From NCBI GenBank assembly GCA_037349105.1, contig JAYJMM010000037.1:2356001-2420000 (forward strand): a DNA stretch of 64,000 bases. Direction: 5' to 3'. Origin of the DNA: Limnomonas spitsbergensis (lineage: Eukaryota; Chlorophyta; Chlorophyceae; Chlamydomonadales). This document shows, piece by piece, positions 1 through 11,575 of this stretch. Under the pieces are notes generated by a model. The model was not told the DNA's origin and did not search any database. It was given only the letters and a program-made list of their open reading frames with translations. The position numbers and the translations under genes are program-made. The stretch's first letter is position 1. Each line of letters begins with the position of its first letter.

Positions 1-194
1 CAATCTGTCTGTTTATGTTACGTTTTCATTGGCCTGCTGATCGGTAGAGATAGCAGCTGTGAAGTTGTTTTCCTTGTGTACCCGTGGGACGCCTGAAACA
101 CTGGTGGAGTCTACACCCGAAGGTTGAGGGACTGAACGCGCCAAACGATCCTTTCTCCCCCCTTTCTAGATCGCCAAATCCATGTTCCTGCCCC

Positions 195-353
195 CTCACA
201 TAGGAGGGTATGCACCTTTCTAAACATAGGAGGGTGGCATGGCTGCACCATGGCCCAGGCTGTGCATGGTAACTGGAATTGAGCTCAGTCATTCCCTACC
301 AGCCCCACGCGGCCGAGCGCTGAGCGGGGCCCAGCGGGTTTGCACCGTTCTAA
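195..353. repeat. TIR repeat fragment, family 2
   Basis: The sequence around 270-353 (accagccccacgcggccgag, then gcgggtttgcaccgttctaa) is the reverse complement of the block at 54191-54310. Both share an adjacent ggtgcagcc-type segment and an Asn/Ser-like ATGCATGGTA region. Related copies lie near 44815, 46325 and 47300. I infer a miniature inverted-repeat element family; its other end is not resolved here. Confidence 0.55.
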
Positions 354-756
354 ACACAAAGGGCAGAGATAAGCTGCTGTAGTCTGCACAGAGTAAAGGC
401 CGGGTCAACATGCGTGTTGAGACGAATTTTACTGAAACGGTTGTCCTGACTGGGACTCGAATGGCCTCTTGTCATTGATGCCAGATCAGGGTAAGGACAA
501 CGATAAGATTTGTGTGCAGTCCCCTATTACATACAGCTTCGTTGAATGCTTCATCGCTGTACGTTGGGCAATTGACAAGAACCAAACCGGATTCCTTTTT
601 AGGGCAGTCCACTAACAATGTGGTTGTCTTCATTTCGATACGGGGGACGCTAAATTTCTCCGCCAACCTTGGTCCATTCTCAGGCCCTGAAATTGGTGAA
701 ATAGGAAAGATCCTCATCAGTATCCATAATGCTAAACCTTTATCGGCTGACTTCAT

Positions 757-937
757 GTTTGCCGACGTGGCCGAGCTTTATTTAAGCAGGGCCCAGAGAT
801 GTAACGTCATTTACAAATCTGCCTTCATTCCCATAAAACAAAAGAACTTAACGAGCTTCCCTACATATCAATAAGTTGGACGCCGATGCGGCCGTGCCTT
901 TGCAGCATGGTCCAGTGGTGTAACGTCTTTGACATAT
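757..937. repeat. two right-hand arms of TIR repeat family 1
   Basis: Two partial copies lie in tandem at about 757-815 and 880-937. Each has the order cggccgagc(tt), then gggcccagaggtgtaacgtc with variations. This is the right-hand terminus seen complete at 42591-42793. Left-hand partners are not evident, so these look like truncated or decayed copies. Confidence 0.6.
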
Positions 938-1179
938 CAATAAGACAGTGCATTTTCCGCTTAAAAAGGCATCGACAACATTGGTGTCCAGCTGTCTTGA
1001 TGGAAACTAAGGGGAGCATAATGAAACTCAAACTCATAACAATTTACCAGGTTTAATCAAAGATCTCATGCACAAATCCTGTTCTGAGTGGCTTAAGGCC
1101 TGGAACCTGACATACAAATCCCCATAAAAACAAAGGAAGTCAAAGCAGGGCTGCAAGTAATTAAACAAATGTAAACTTA

Positions 1180-4100
1180 TCAGCGGGTGCGGTGGACCTT
1201 CCTGCGCATGTCTTCAGCTGTGAAGGACACCCGGTCAATATTATCAAGCTTGTTATTGAAGAGAACCACCCGCTTCGTTACGTCCTTCAACATCCCCACG
1301 TCACTTCCGTGTCCCTTGATGACATTGCCTTCGATCTTGACTTGCTCCCCTTGTGCAACAGCAATGACAATGACGCCCATCGTCGCATTGTCCAGGATTT
1401 GATTCTCGAACAATCTGCCGTACCCTCCGTTTCCACCGGCCCCGAACATAACTCCGGCCTGATTGCCCTTCAGGGTGCAGCAGCTCATGTCCAGCCTCAG
1501 TGGAGGCGCATGCTGCTCCCAGCCCTGAACAACAACAGCCTCAGCAGCGCCGTCCAGAAAAGAGCAGGCGGTGATCTGCGCCCGGCCGCTAAAGATCGAG
1601 ACGCCTGGATTCATGGGCATCTTCCCGCAGCGAATGACCTCGCAGCCCTGCATCTCCAGCTTAGAGCCGCCATTATGCAACAAAACGGCCTGCTCGCGGC
1701 AATCGATGAACTTGCAGCCTAGCAGATGAGCCTGAGCCCCGGCGCCCCGCACCTCGACACCGGGAGCACGGCAGCGCTGCATGAGGCAATCTTTGGCAAA
1801 CAGGCTAGAGCCATCAGCAACAATCACGCCGGCCGATGCAACGCAGTCCTCGCGCGGTCCAAAGGTGCAGCCCATCAGGTGGCAGCGCGTGCCGCTATCC
1901 CTCATCCCGATGCAAGGGTCACTTGGTGAGGAAAACACGCAGTTGCGCGCCATGAGCTTTGCTCCGTCCGTAAGCAACACACAGTGCCTTGCTTCAGTGC
2001 TGATGGTGGCTGTTGGGTCCACCGCCAGGGCCAGGTCCTCCAGCACCACTGAGATGTTGCTCACAGTAAGGATAGTGGGCAGCTGCATGGCGTAATGCTC
2101 CAGTGCACTGCTGCCACGAAGCATGACCTACAGGCACAGCAAGGATCGATATGCAGAGAGCGTGATTAAGTGAGCAAGCAAGACATGAAGTTCCTCCATG
2201 CCCTTTGATAAAGTGAGCAAGCAAGACATACAGTTCCTCCAAGCCTTTTAATAAACGATTCTGATATTTCAATCAAGAATGACAAGGCTGCTGACACCAC
2301 ATCTTGATGTTGTACGGAGAAGCCGTTTGGGATCAGGAGACAACACTGCTGTTCTGATTAAAATCTGCAGCCCGCGCTTGTGTTCAAAACTTCAAACCCT
2401 GCCAGGTAATGAGATTCACCTGGGGTCCCTTGTGTATTGCTGCCGCCCCCCCATGCGCTGACTGAGACGACTGCCGCTTTGTCTCCTCTGCTGCCCTCCC
2501 TCCCAAATGCTGGACAGTGAGACGACGGCCTCCAGCAGGCGGCACCAATACCATGCTGTGCCTGTACGTCCCTGGCTGGAGCATCAGAGTCCAGCCAGAG
2601 CCGCCTACGGGAGGTGCTGTGGAGGACACGTATTTTAGAGCATCTGCCAACTGCACAAAGTGGCCCTCGCCAGCAGGGTCCACGATGCGCACTGCCTCCT
2701 TGAACATGACGCGACCCCAGGTGCTCAGAGAGGCTGCATCAACTCGGCTGCTCGCGGCATGATGCTGCTTCTGACGGTCGGCAGCTGCTGCCACTGCCGC
2801 TTTGCCTGCTTCCTCTGATGTGATAATCCCAAGGATGCCGATGGCGGCGCCAGTCATGGAGTTGACTAAGACCTTCAGAAAATCAGCAATCTTGCCGACG
2901 AGGCCGCCCCCAAGCGAAGACCAGCCCTTGGCCATGACTGCTCCAAACAGGCTGCAGTGAACCTTGGCATCGCTGTCTGTGCGGCCCTTGAGCATGGGCA
3001 GCACCAGGGCTTCTGAAGCGCGTGCGGCCCCCACCAAGGCCTGGAATTCACCACACGCTGCCCTAGATGGCTTCTTACCTCCATTGATTGAGGACATCAC
3101 AACTTGCAGCGCGATCTCATAGCGGGCCTCCGGCACCTTCCGACCGCCTTCATCTGCAAGGCTCAAGAAGCGCTCAAAGTCTGCCCGGGCCTGCCTAGAG
3201 AACTTCAAATCTTGGCACGTAATCGCCGTCTTGCCAGGATCACTGCTCGTGGTTAGGTTCCTCTTGCAGACCGCCCGCCAGAAGTAGAAGATGGGCTCCT
3301 TAGGCTGTAACGCCACTGCCCGGTCATAGACCTCTGCTGCCCGGTCCCAGGCAGAGCGGTTGCCTAAAACCATGCCGAGCAAGGCGATCAGGCCATTAGC
3401 ATCCCCCGGGGCTAGCGCCAGGCCCCGTTGGCATGCCTCCTCAGCCTGAGCCAGCTGCCGCCGATACATGCAGATGTAGCCATCAACCAAGTGGGCGTCC
3501 ACAGGGTTGGAGGCCAGCGTGGCACGCACCGCAGCATCGTACCGAGCAGAAACTGCGCTGTCGGCTGCCACTGAACCACTGGGAGACATCTCCCACCATC
3601 CGCTGAAGGGATCACCGTCTCGGCTGCTCAGCCGCAGTGCGCTTGCCAGCGTCCTCACAGCGGCCGTGATCTTGCCCTCATGCAACAAACGATTGCCCAT
3701 GAGCCACGTCACCCGAGCTTCCAACATGCGCCGTGCAACCAGAGAGCCACCACGAGCCAGCTCCTCCAGAGCAGCCATCTCAACCGCATGGCCAAGGGAG
3801 GAGCGGCGCCCCAGCCCGCCCTCCTTGATTTCATGCACTGCAGCCGCAGCTGTCCGCTGCGCGTACTCCATGGTTGCAGTGGCTGCTGATTTAAAATAGT
3901 TGGGCTTAGCAATGTCTCTGTAGTGGCAACCAAACAGCGTGTAGCGCCCCAGAGGTCCCCGCAGCAGATTGTCCACTGCTGCCGACTGGACCTGGCTCAA
4001 GACAGTGCAGCCAGAGGTCGGGTGTTGGTTTGATGCTGCCTCGTTGCCCCAGGCCAGAATGTCACTGTACAGCCCGCTGCCTGCAGGCGGATCGTGACGG

Positions 4101-6105
4101 GGGTCCACGATCCAGCACGGCACCGCCCCGGCGCGTGTTGCCACCATGTCCACAGAGACAGCATCCAGCCAGCTCTGCACGTCCCTGTTGCTGCGCCAGC
4201 CGCCGTGCGGGAACAACACACGCGACATGACAAAGAGGTGCAGGATGTGCCGTGCGTGGTCCTGCAGACAAGCAAACAAGAACACTGTTCATGTGCACTA
4301 TAGATGAAAAAACTTGTTATTTGAATTATACAATAAATCGCGCCCTGCCAGGTAGGTGCTGTTGACAGCTGCGCCACATATTATTTCGAAATCCGCACAG
4401 TCTGTCAGCTTGGAAGAAAGGGCATAGGCATACATTCGTTGAAACAAGCTTTCTGCTCGTGGCCAAGAGAAGAGAGCCAAACCGGATCTAGCCCACAGGG
4501 TCACTTTATTTTCACCTGGCTGGACGAGCATTAGTAAGAGGGCCAGGGGCTCTCACAGCCTCATCACTCACAGATCACATCACCCACCTGCAGCGCATTG
4601 ACTAGACCACCAAACTGATCTGCGCTGATCCAAGCCTGGTCGACCACACTTGAGCCGGACGGCCCAACGGCGGCCCGCTGCTGCTCCTCCTGCTGCTTCT
4701 CTGAGCCTGCTTCGGCCTTCCTGGCAGGTAAGCTGCCGTCTGACAATATTTGCAGCACATCCAGCACCAGCTGCATTGTCCCATCTGCCAGCTGTTGTCC
4801 AGCGGCTGTGGAGGCTGCGGCGGCCTGTGCTCTCAGCACAAGAAGCTCCAGTTGGTAGCTCTTCACGCTGCCGCTGCGGGCTCGGTAGGCCATGTACTTG
4901 AGCACCCTGCAAGCTCACGCAAGCATGCATGAGTGACAGCTGCCACACCTGTATTCATGTGCCTCTTCAAGGTCAGACGGGCCACAGGCAGAGAAGAGAA
5001 ATCCTCCAGGCTGGGAGGCGGCCGGCATTGGGCTCCATCCCTACCTTGCGGCGTTGCTGGCGGTTGAGTTGGAAGTGAATTTCTCCTCAGCTGGGGGCCG
5101 GACACCGAACTCCACGGTGTTTGAACATACCACATCGAAATCAAAGCTGGCTTTGATGTGAACGGCCAGCTTGCCATGAAAGTCCACATGCTGTAGGTGA
5201 ACAGGACAGGTGCGTAGAGAAGGGTTGTGTGTCAGATTGAGGCCCCTCTGGCGCTGCCTTGGTTGGAAAATGACGTGGCAGAGAGAGGGAAAGAACAGAG
5301 ACTTGGGAGCAGGATATGGCCCACAGAGCAAAGACAGACATGCCCCCTTCCCGCCTTTTGACACAGCCTCAGCCTCTCACCTTGGGATGGAAGATCGGGC
5401 GCCTCCTCAGCGCCTCGGCCAGGCGCTCTCTCTGGCTGCAAGACAACGGCTCGAGCGTGCCCACTATGATGTCCACGTCGCTTCCCCGCCACTGTGTGCT
5501 CTTGGCTACGCTGCCGTCAATGACGGCTGTGGCGCCACTCCCAAAAGCTTCATATGCAGCTTGCTGCACCGCGAGGGTGTAAACCTCCAGCATACACTCG
5601 CTTCCAGGGTGAGTCATCTGCTTCAACAGGCCCTCGCAGAAGCGCTGGAAGTGCAGCGCCTCTGGCTCGAAAACGTGCTGGGACAAGAAGCAAGGGCTTG
5701 GCCCAGCAGCCTGCAGAGCACAGGGGGGTGTCATCGCAACAGAGTGCTAGATATGCCCAGTGCATGTGACTCAGGAGTCACATGGGGGACCATGGACTCT
5801 TCAGTCCCAATGTCTCCAGAGTCCAGACTTACGTGCTTACCATCAGGATCTGTGTCATCATGGGCCTCTGCTCCGCTACTGCTGCGGCAATGAGTTGTAC
5901 ACAGTGCATGTTTCGAAGTCACCAGGATACCAGTGCATGGTGCAAGTGACGAGGGTGAGGGTACCACGACTGACTCGTGTCCTACCAGTTTTTCAACAGC
6001 TGAGACATACCCGGAGACGAGCACGACCATCAACGAATAATTAAACGTATTTCCTTGAATGAATGAAGGAAGCAAACTTTGGAGCAGAGCGCGGGATCGG
6101 AACAT
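1180..6105 (-). CDS. OAS/CD-NTase-like nucleotidyltransferase fused to TPR and right-handed beta-helix domains
   Basis: Six exons fit by splice sites and phase: about 6105-5833, 5677-5381, 5190-5045, 4906-4588, 4261-2420 and 2127-1180, roughly 1,274 residues. The first exon and its start are the weakest part. Exon 2 has the nucleotidyltransferase signature GSVAKST followed by SDVDIIV (about residues 146-163). Exon 3 has the third carboxylate strand FDFDVV (about 204-210). Exons 4-5 keep the helical motif SYQLELL and a WIVDP segment, both placed as in the 2'-5'-oligoadenylate synthetase fold. TPR-like helices follow (about 540-720), then a pectin-lyase-like N-cap and repeated G-C-x-F/L rungs of a right-handed beta-helix (about 870-1250). 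NTases of this fold make cyclic or linear oligonucleotides or polyA. The product here cannot be read from sequence. No signal peptide or membrane segment is seen. I am confident of the domains and less so of the OAS assignment versus another DNA-polymerase-beta-fold NTase. Confidence 0.82.
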
Positions 6106-7467
6106 TTCTTGAGGAATACGGCATTTGGCATGCCGTAAATCGAGAAATATGTGGATCGATCGCGATCGTTAACCCCCTGCCCCAGGTCAACCGTTTACGC
6201 CGTTCGACCCTCACTTTCCGGAGGGGATTGAAGCGCCCCTCTTAGCACTTAGCCAAGAGAGCGTGTGCCGTCACCAAGAAATGCCTGGACACCTTGACTA
6301 GGAAGACCTGATCAGCAGGAGCGAGTGCACCATTCGGTGTGCGACCTCGAGTCGCTCAGTCGTTGCTTAGTGGTTATAGTCATATAGGGCGGTGCTGGCT
6401 GCACTCCTGCCGAGCGAGATCAGGGCGTACATCAGGCCCAAGCGAGATCAGGTCATACGTCTACCGGTCAGCAGGATTTTTTAGTGGAATTTGGAAGGGG
6501 GGATGTTACCAGAAGTGGCTTTTTCTTTATGAATAGGTCACGGCAGGCGCCGAAATTTTCCCGACTATCCCGATCCCTAATTTCGTCGTGTTTTAGTGAC
6601 CGCACGACCAGGCTCGGGCAGGGGATACCCCTGGCTGACTCCCCCTATCCAAAACCTAGTCAACCGTCATTTCTCAGTAAAAATAACAAATATGGAGGGA
6701 GAGAGGGGTCGCTTTCAATCAGCTCAACCGTGAGCTTTTAAGTTCTAACAGTGTCGCTCAGGGATCTCACAAGCATCTAACTCCAGCTTGCTGATGTGCT
6801 CCGTGCAACATGATCTCATCTTCTGCCTCGTGGGGAGCTCCTTGCCTCCCACTACTCAAACTCCTCAGTGCTGATGGCATGTCTTGTCACATCTGCCTCA
6901 GACAGCTCTTTACCAGTGCGGGCTGACTGACTGACTGACTACATGTGATATAGGAAGGAATTGCTACACAGATAATAAGGGCGGATGGTACACGCGATGC
7001 TCCTACAGATGGTGCAAGCCACTGGAATTTTGGTGCATGGTCCTGCAAGAGCGCTGGTGTCGACAGGAGCCGCCGTAGCCTCGGCAGCAGAAGGTGAGGG
7101 ATGTGCCGGAGTAGGATAGGAGGCATACCGGTATTTCCCTTCGGCATACGGTACCCTTGGTACCATATACCTGAAATCGCTTCTCTCATCATTGACCCTC
7201 TGGTCCTCTCTGGCAGCGGCGCCTAATTTGTAACATTTCAACTGATATGATAACACGCTTCCGGGATTGAACTCAACAGAACGCTACTCCGAGCCGGACA
7301 CAACGACCAAGACCAGGGAAGGGCCGGGGGGTAGCTTATGCTTCAGCTTGATCCAAGACTGGGATCTCAACTAAGAGTACCGGTAGCTTTGGCTTCAGGC
7401 AAAATTTATGTCCCTCTAGAATAATATCTCACTGCCGAGGCAAGATCCGTCTAAAGCTCAGAACCTC
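6106..7467. other. intergenic DNA
   Basis: I found no gene. Weak open frames lack domains and splice support. A (gact)n run lies near 6925-6945. This region would hold the promoter of the minus-strand gene that begins near 6105, but I see no clear promoter element. Confidence 0.5.
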
Positions 7468-8743
7468 TTGATGGCTGCCACGCAAGCCCTGATGATCATG
7501 TCTACCACGACCACGGACTCCAACGAAGCCGTCAGCCCCATTTGCAACGGTGATCTCGACCGGCATGCCCTTGGCATGATTCTCGCAGCGCCGGGGCATG
7601 GAAGGTCGGCGGCAGCGGTAACCCAGTCTGGGTCGCTGCATGGAGCGTATGCCGGCAGTGGGCTTCTTGCCTGAGGTCAGGACCCGGTGTGCTAGCCGAC
7701 ATGCTACTGGAGGCCCGCCAATGCCCTCATCTTGCCCTAAAGAGTGCCCTGTGCTGCAAAGGCGGGGCAGTCGACCAGCTGGCTCTGATCAGGGCCCAAC
7801 TGACGACGTATGCAAAAGCGTACTTTTACGACGGCTTCGCGCTTTTGATTGCTGCCAGCAATGGTTAGCACGATGTGGTGAAGCTGTTGCTGGGCTGGCC
7901 TCAGAATGCGCCGCGTGCCAACTGCAAGGAGGGGCATGCTCTGGTAGCAGCCGCGACCATGGGCCACCAGGCAGCGGCGCGGCTTCTGCTGGGATGGCCT
8001 GTAAACGCCCCGCCCCGTGCTGACTTTCAGGATGGGCTTGCGGTGAATGCCGCCGGGGGAGGGCACGATCTGGTGGTGCGGTTGTTGCTGGAATGTCCCC
8101 AGCATGCGCCCTGCGCTGACTGCCAGCGGGGACTAGCGCTTGTCATTTCCGCGTGGAGAGGGCACGAGAAAATTGTGCGGCTGTCGCTGGAATGGCCCCA
8201 GCATGCACCCCGTGCTGACTGCCTGTAGGGGGTTTTGCTCGTGGTAGCTGCAGCAGCTGATGGGTATGAAGCAGTATTGTGGCTGTTGCTGGCATGGCCC
8301 CAGCATGCGCCCCGCGCTGACTGCCAGGAAGGGCAGGCATTGGTGAATACTGCCTGCAAAGGGAAAGAGACAATAGTGTTGCTGTAGCGAATGGTCATGA
8401 AGCTGTGGTGCGGCTATTGCTGGGATGGCCCCTGAACGCGCCCCGTGCTGACTGCCAGGATAGCACTGCACTGGTGATCATGGCTGCAGCGAATGGGCAA
8501 GGAGCAATGATGCAACTGTTGCTGGAATGGCCCATGCATGCGCCCCACGCTGACCGCCGGAATGGGGATGCGCTGAAGACCGCCGCTGCGAGGGGGGACG
8601 GTTCGGTGGTGCAGCTGCTGTTGGGGTGGCCACACAATCCTCCCACTGCCAGCCAAGTCGCAGAGGCACCGCAGCGTGCCACCGGTGAGAGCCGACTGGC
8701 GATGAAGGACTTGCTGGAATCCCATCTGAAGCACCACCCTTAG
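7468..8743 (+). pseudogene. ankyrin-repeat gene, disrupted
   Basis: Repeats of about 34 codons run on the plus strand with the consensus LLLGWPQNAPRADCQ-G-AL followed by a helix and VVRLLL. At least seven can be counted between 7870 and 8650. The frame is broken by TAG at 7866-7868, 8226-8228 and 8385-8387, and after the last one the repeats continue in another frame. Near 8385 part of a repeat seems to be missing, because GKETIVLL runs straight into the middle of the next unit. Upstream in frame is a non-repeat segment (about 7690-7860) that could be the original N-terminal part. Ankyrin repeats are protein-binding scaffolds. With three stops and a frame change I read this as a pseudogene. 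Introns hiding the stops are possible, but I see no good GT-AG pairs around them. Confidence 0.7.
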
Positions 8744-9587
8744 CTGAAGTAGCAGCGGTGTATCCTTCAGCTATATCACAGTGTTAGGCCAAGGAAGCCT
8801 GGAGAAAAGCCCGGCTACTTGGGCCACTGGACGAGGAAGCCTGGAGACAAGGCCTGCTGCTTGGTCCACTGGATCGGTCTTTGGTCCCCATCGGTCTAGT
8901 GGTCGGGCCCAGCAGCCATCCGAAGGTGGTCTGGCAGACTGGCATGCACTTTCAAGAATAAGCACTCAAGAGCACCATTCATCATCATCAGCAGCAATGC
9001 CATGATGTTTTTTGTGTGTATTGCTATGGAAGTTTAGTATATATTTCATAGCTGTGAGACCTAGAATTTGCGTTTACTGACTGAAAATAGTGTCCAAGCA
9101 AACGCCTTGATATTGCGTTCCATGGGTGTCAAGGAAAAGGGGATTCTGACACATTAGTGTCTGTGTCTACCGGCATTATATCCAGGGCTTTCAATGCTCC
9201 ATGGTAAGTTCCCCTATGTACCGGTAATCTATTATGCTAGTTGCCATCATCATTACCCAGCACGCAACACCTCAGGATGATTGGTGGGTTTTATTCGTGA
9301 CCTTTGATACCGGTACCGAAATTCACCAGATTCTTTTGAATACCATTCCGTAACAAGGGAATATCATGTACTGTTTAAAATGGTTGTGCACCCTGAGTTG
9401 CTGGAGCTTGATATTAAATGGGTACACGCTGGCTGCTCACAAGCTTTTCTTTGACCACTAAATCAGAGCTGGGATTCAGAGTGCAGATGAGGCTTTGATA
9501 TTGGTACAAATTGAATGCTTGGATGGAATGCCCTGCTGTCATCTTGGGCTTAAGGATAAATGATGTTAAGAGGGGTGAAGTAAATCA
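8744..9587. other. intergenic DNA with a low-copy repeat segment
   Basis: No gene is seen. The segment at about 8865-8960 (tggtccccatcggtctagtg, then gaaggtggtctgg) resembles 60820-60880, which suggests a dispersed repeat. The stretch ends at the TIR of the small repeat that received the retrotransposon. Confidence 0.45.
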
Positions 9588-9605
9588 ATGTTACACCAGC
9601 AGGTC
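9588..9605. repeat. left TIR tip of TIR repeat family 1, cut by the retrotransposon
   Basis: The sequence gttacaccagcaggtc matches the family terminus gttacacctctgggcc. It is continued, after removing the retrotransposon and one GGTC, by ctgtttaaaaggctcggcc at 29318. With the insertion removed the spacing equals that of intact copies (for example 42591-42640). The rest of this copy lies at 29318-29815. Confidence 0.8.
9602..9605. repeat. target-site duplication GGTC, left
   Basis: GGTC stands directly before the element terminus TGTCGC at 9606 and is repeated directly after the other terminus GTGACA at 29314-29317. The uninterrupted TIR family has only one copy of these four positions (GGCC in its consensus), so it is a true duplication made on insertion. 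Confidence 0.85.
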
Positions 9606-10490
9606 TGTCGCACCATAAAGCAGTAACCGTGCCAAAATGGTGTAAGCTGTCCTTACTGCCTTAGAGAGGCTCAAAGTACTCACAACTAAGGTTCAACACC
9701 TGTACACACGTGCCTCTTGTACTACACTGCTGAGGTACAAGGGCTGTAAAGGGGTAACTTGGTACAGCGTACCTCATAAGAGCTAAGGCTGGGATAAGGC
9801 TGGCCTACCCGGGCGCCCCTAGCTGTGGGTACCGCCCCTACTTTACTCGCGATGGTTGCTTCGGGTCCGTGGTGGACTTCTTCCCCACTGAGTGGCGGAC
9901 ACCTACGGGCGGACTCAGCGTCTACACGCCGGCCGCGAATGCGCAGTGCGTTAAGCTGTGGTTGGAACTTCTAGGTGACAGGCGTGGAGCTGGTCGCTTG
10001 TAGAGCTGCGACTAAAGGCCTGTCGGGTAGCGAACCCTGCAGGTCGTTATGAGTCACTTACCGCGTGTAGCGGGCGGAGCCGTAGCCGTAGACTGCGGAC
10101 GACGTAGTCCTAGGCAGGGCTGGGCTTCGGGCTAGGTGTTCTCGTGCTTGCTAGAAGGCGGGGTCGCTGTTCTAGGCTTGACTGGCTTAGTGGTACTGGC
10201 TTTGATGCACTTCACTGGTTAGGTCTCCGAGATCTAGCCGGTGCTGGTTACAAATAGAGGCCTGTCCACTTAAAAGGAACGAAGTAAATGTCAAGCGTGC
10301 AAGCCGGGATTCAAAGGTCCCGGCAAGCCCTATTTACTGAGTACGGGAAATCCTGCCTCAGACCTTCCCGAAAGTGGGAAGCTGGGCTCCTAACCCTAAA
10401 AAGGGGGCTCCGCAGGGAAGCTGCGGAGTCTACGGGGACGCGTCAGTGGTCCCTACGGTTTTGGCACGTATACTGCATTATACCGTGACA
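9606..10490 (-). repeat. complete LTR-like unit (B2 + A2 of the split repeat)
   Basis: This 885-bp unit starts TGTCGC and ends GTGACA. Its first 245 bp recur at 10493-10737 and its last 643 bp recur at 28671-29313. The two parts meet at a shared CGC (9848-9850). After its right end come two bases, gc, and then the partial copy starts with TGTCGC again, like a joint between two LTR ends. It contains a short hairpin at 10408-10428 (ctccgcag/ctgcggag). In element orientation it is the 3' terminal repeat. Confidence 0.8.
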
Positions 10491-10492
10491 GC

Positions 10493-10737
10493 TGTCGCAC
10501 CATAAAGCAGTAACCGTGCCAAAATGGTGTAAGCTGTCCTTACTGCCTTAGAGAGGCTCAAAGTACTCACAACTAAGGTTCAACACCTGTACACACGTGC
10601 CTCTTGTACTACACTGCTGAGGTACAAGGGCTGTAAAGGGGTAACTTGGTACAGCGTACCTCATAAGAGCTAAGGCTGGGATAAGGCTGGCCTACCCGGG
10701 CGCCCCTAGCTGTGGGTACCGCCCCTACTTTACTCGC
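10493..10737 (-). repeat. partial LTR copy at the 3' end of the internal region (B1)
   Basis: These 245 bp appear identical to 9606-9850, apart from the edges. The copy follows the full LTR-like unit after a 2-bp gc joint and ends in CGC, where the internal region begins. CGC is also the first triplet of the partial copy at the other side (28671), so the internal region is bounded by a 3-bp repeat. Confidence 0.85.
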
Positions 10738-10750
10738 CCCCCGCTCCTCA
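10734..10750 (-). promoter_or_regulatory. possible polypurine tract
   Basis: On the minus strand GAGGAGCGGGGGGCGAG lies across the border of the internal region and the partial LTR copy. This is where a Ty3/gypsy element keeps its plus-strand primer. It contains two pyrimidines and is short, so this is a tentative call from position and composition only. Confidence 0.3.
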
Positions 10751-11149
10751 CGAAACGCACACCGGGCGTGCGTGGGGAGCCGGACTAGGGGTGGTACTGA
10801 AACTGAGATCGGAAAATATGTACACTCAGAACTGGTCAGTTCCCTAACACGGAACCCTCCTAAACACCTGACTGCAATCCAACCAGTCGGTTTGAACAAA
10901 AGAAATCCACTGAAGAAAATCCACTGCAGGAAATTAACACAAGGAAATTCACTAAAGAATACTCACTGAAACTCGACTCAGGCCTCTGGGTTCCCGGTCT
11001 CTTTCTGGCCTGATCAGGGCATACAGAATCCGGTACCTTCACCATTGTCACGCTTGTTTGGAAGTCAAGAAAGGGTCAGAACCCCTGAAAAACCATCAGA
11101 ACTACGGGAAGCCAGCGGCCCTCAGAATCCATCAGAAATTGTCAGAATC

Positions 11150-11430
11150 CCTCAGAAATCAGAACGCATCGGAAACCATCAGAAATCAGAATTCCACAGA
11201 AACCCTCAGAAATCAGAACGCATCGGAACCATCAGAAACCAGAATTCCACAGAAACCCTCAGAAATCAGAACGCATCGGAACCATCAGAAACCAGAATTC
11301 CACAGAAACCCTCAGAAATCAGAACGCATCGGAACCATCAGAAACCAGAATTCCACAGAAACCATCAGAAATCAGAACGCATTGGAAACCATCAGAAACC
11401 AGAATTCCACAGAAACCATCAGGAATCTAC
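11150..11430. repeat. about five tandem copies of a 53-54-bp repeat
   Basis: The unit runs from cagaaatcagaacgcatcgg through aaccatcagaaaccagaatt to ccacagaaaccct. It lies between the stop of the polymerase ORF (11576) and the terminal repeats, that is in the 3' untranslated region of the element. The period is not a multiple of three, and the plus-strand frames running through it carry no known domain, so I read it as non-coding. There are no unique spacers, so it is not a CRISPR array. Confidence 0.85.
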
Positions 11431-11575
11431 AGCGGGTCGCATGAGAATGAACCGAATCTTCAGTGGGGCTCATCCGGGTCTACAGACTTCTCCTGTTATT
11501 CAACCCTCAGCTCTTCGTAGGAACACGGAAACCCGCTGCTCTCGCCCCACTGCACCGTTGACACCTGGCCCTAAG

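Larger units (their letters stand above)
1..1179. other. intergenic DNA with repeat fragments
   Basis: I see no convincing gene. Short open frames on both strands have neither recognisable domains nor paired splice sites. The stretch carries at least three fragments of the small TIR repeat families described separately (about 195-353, 757-815 and 880-937). It is the 3' flank of the minus-strand gene that ends at 1180. Confidence 0.6.

Noticed and set aside
512..874. 120-codon plus-strand frame
   Set aside because: It runs into a TIR repeat arm, overlaps an antisense frame, and shows no domain.
10288..10488. Identical 66-codon open frame in both retrotransposon repeats (also 29111-29311)
   Set aside because: It lies antisense in the repeats, is shared only because the repeats are identical, and has no known domain.
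11150..11430. CRISPR-like array
   Set aside because: Units follow each other without unique spacers and the genome is eukaryotic. The same applies to 40244-40534, 41955-42450 and 44040-44430.
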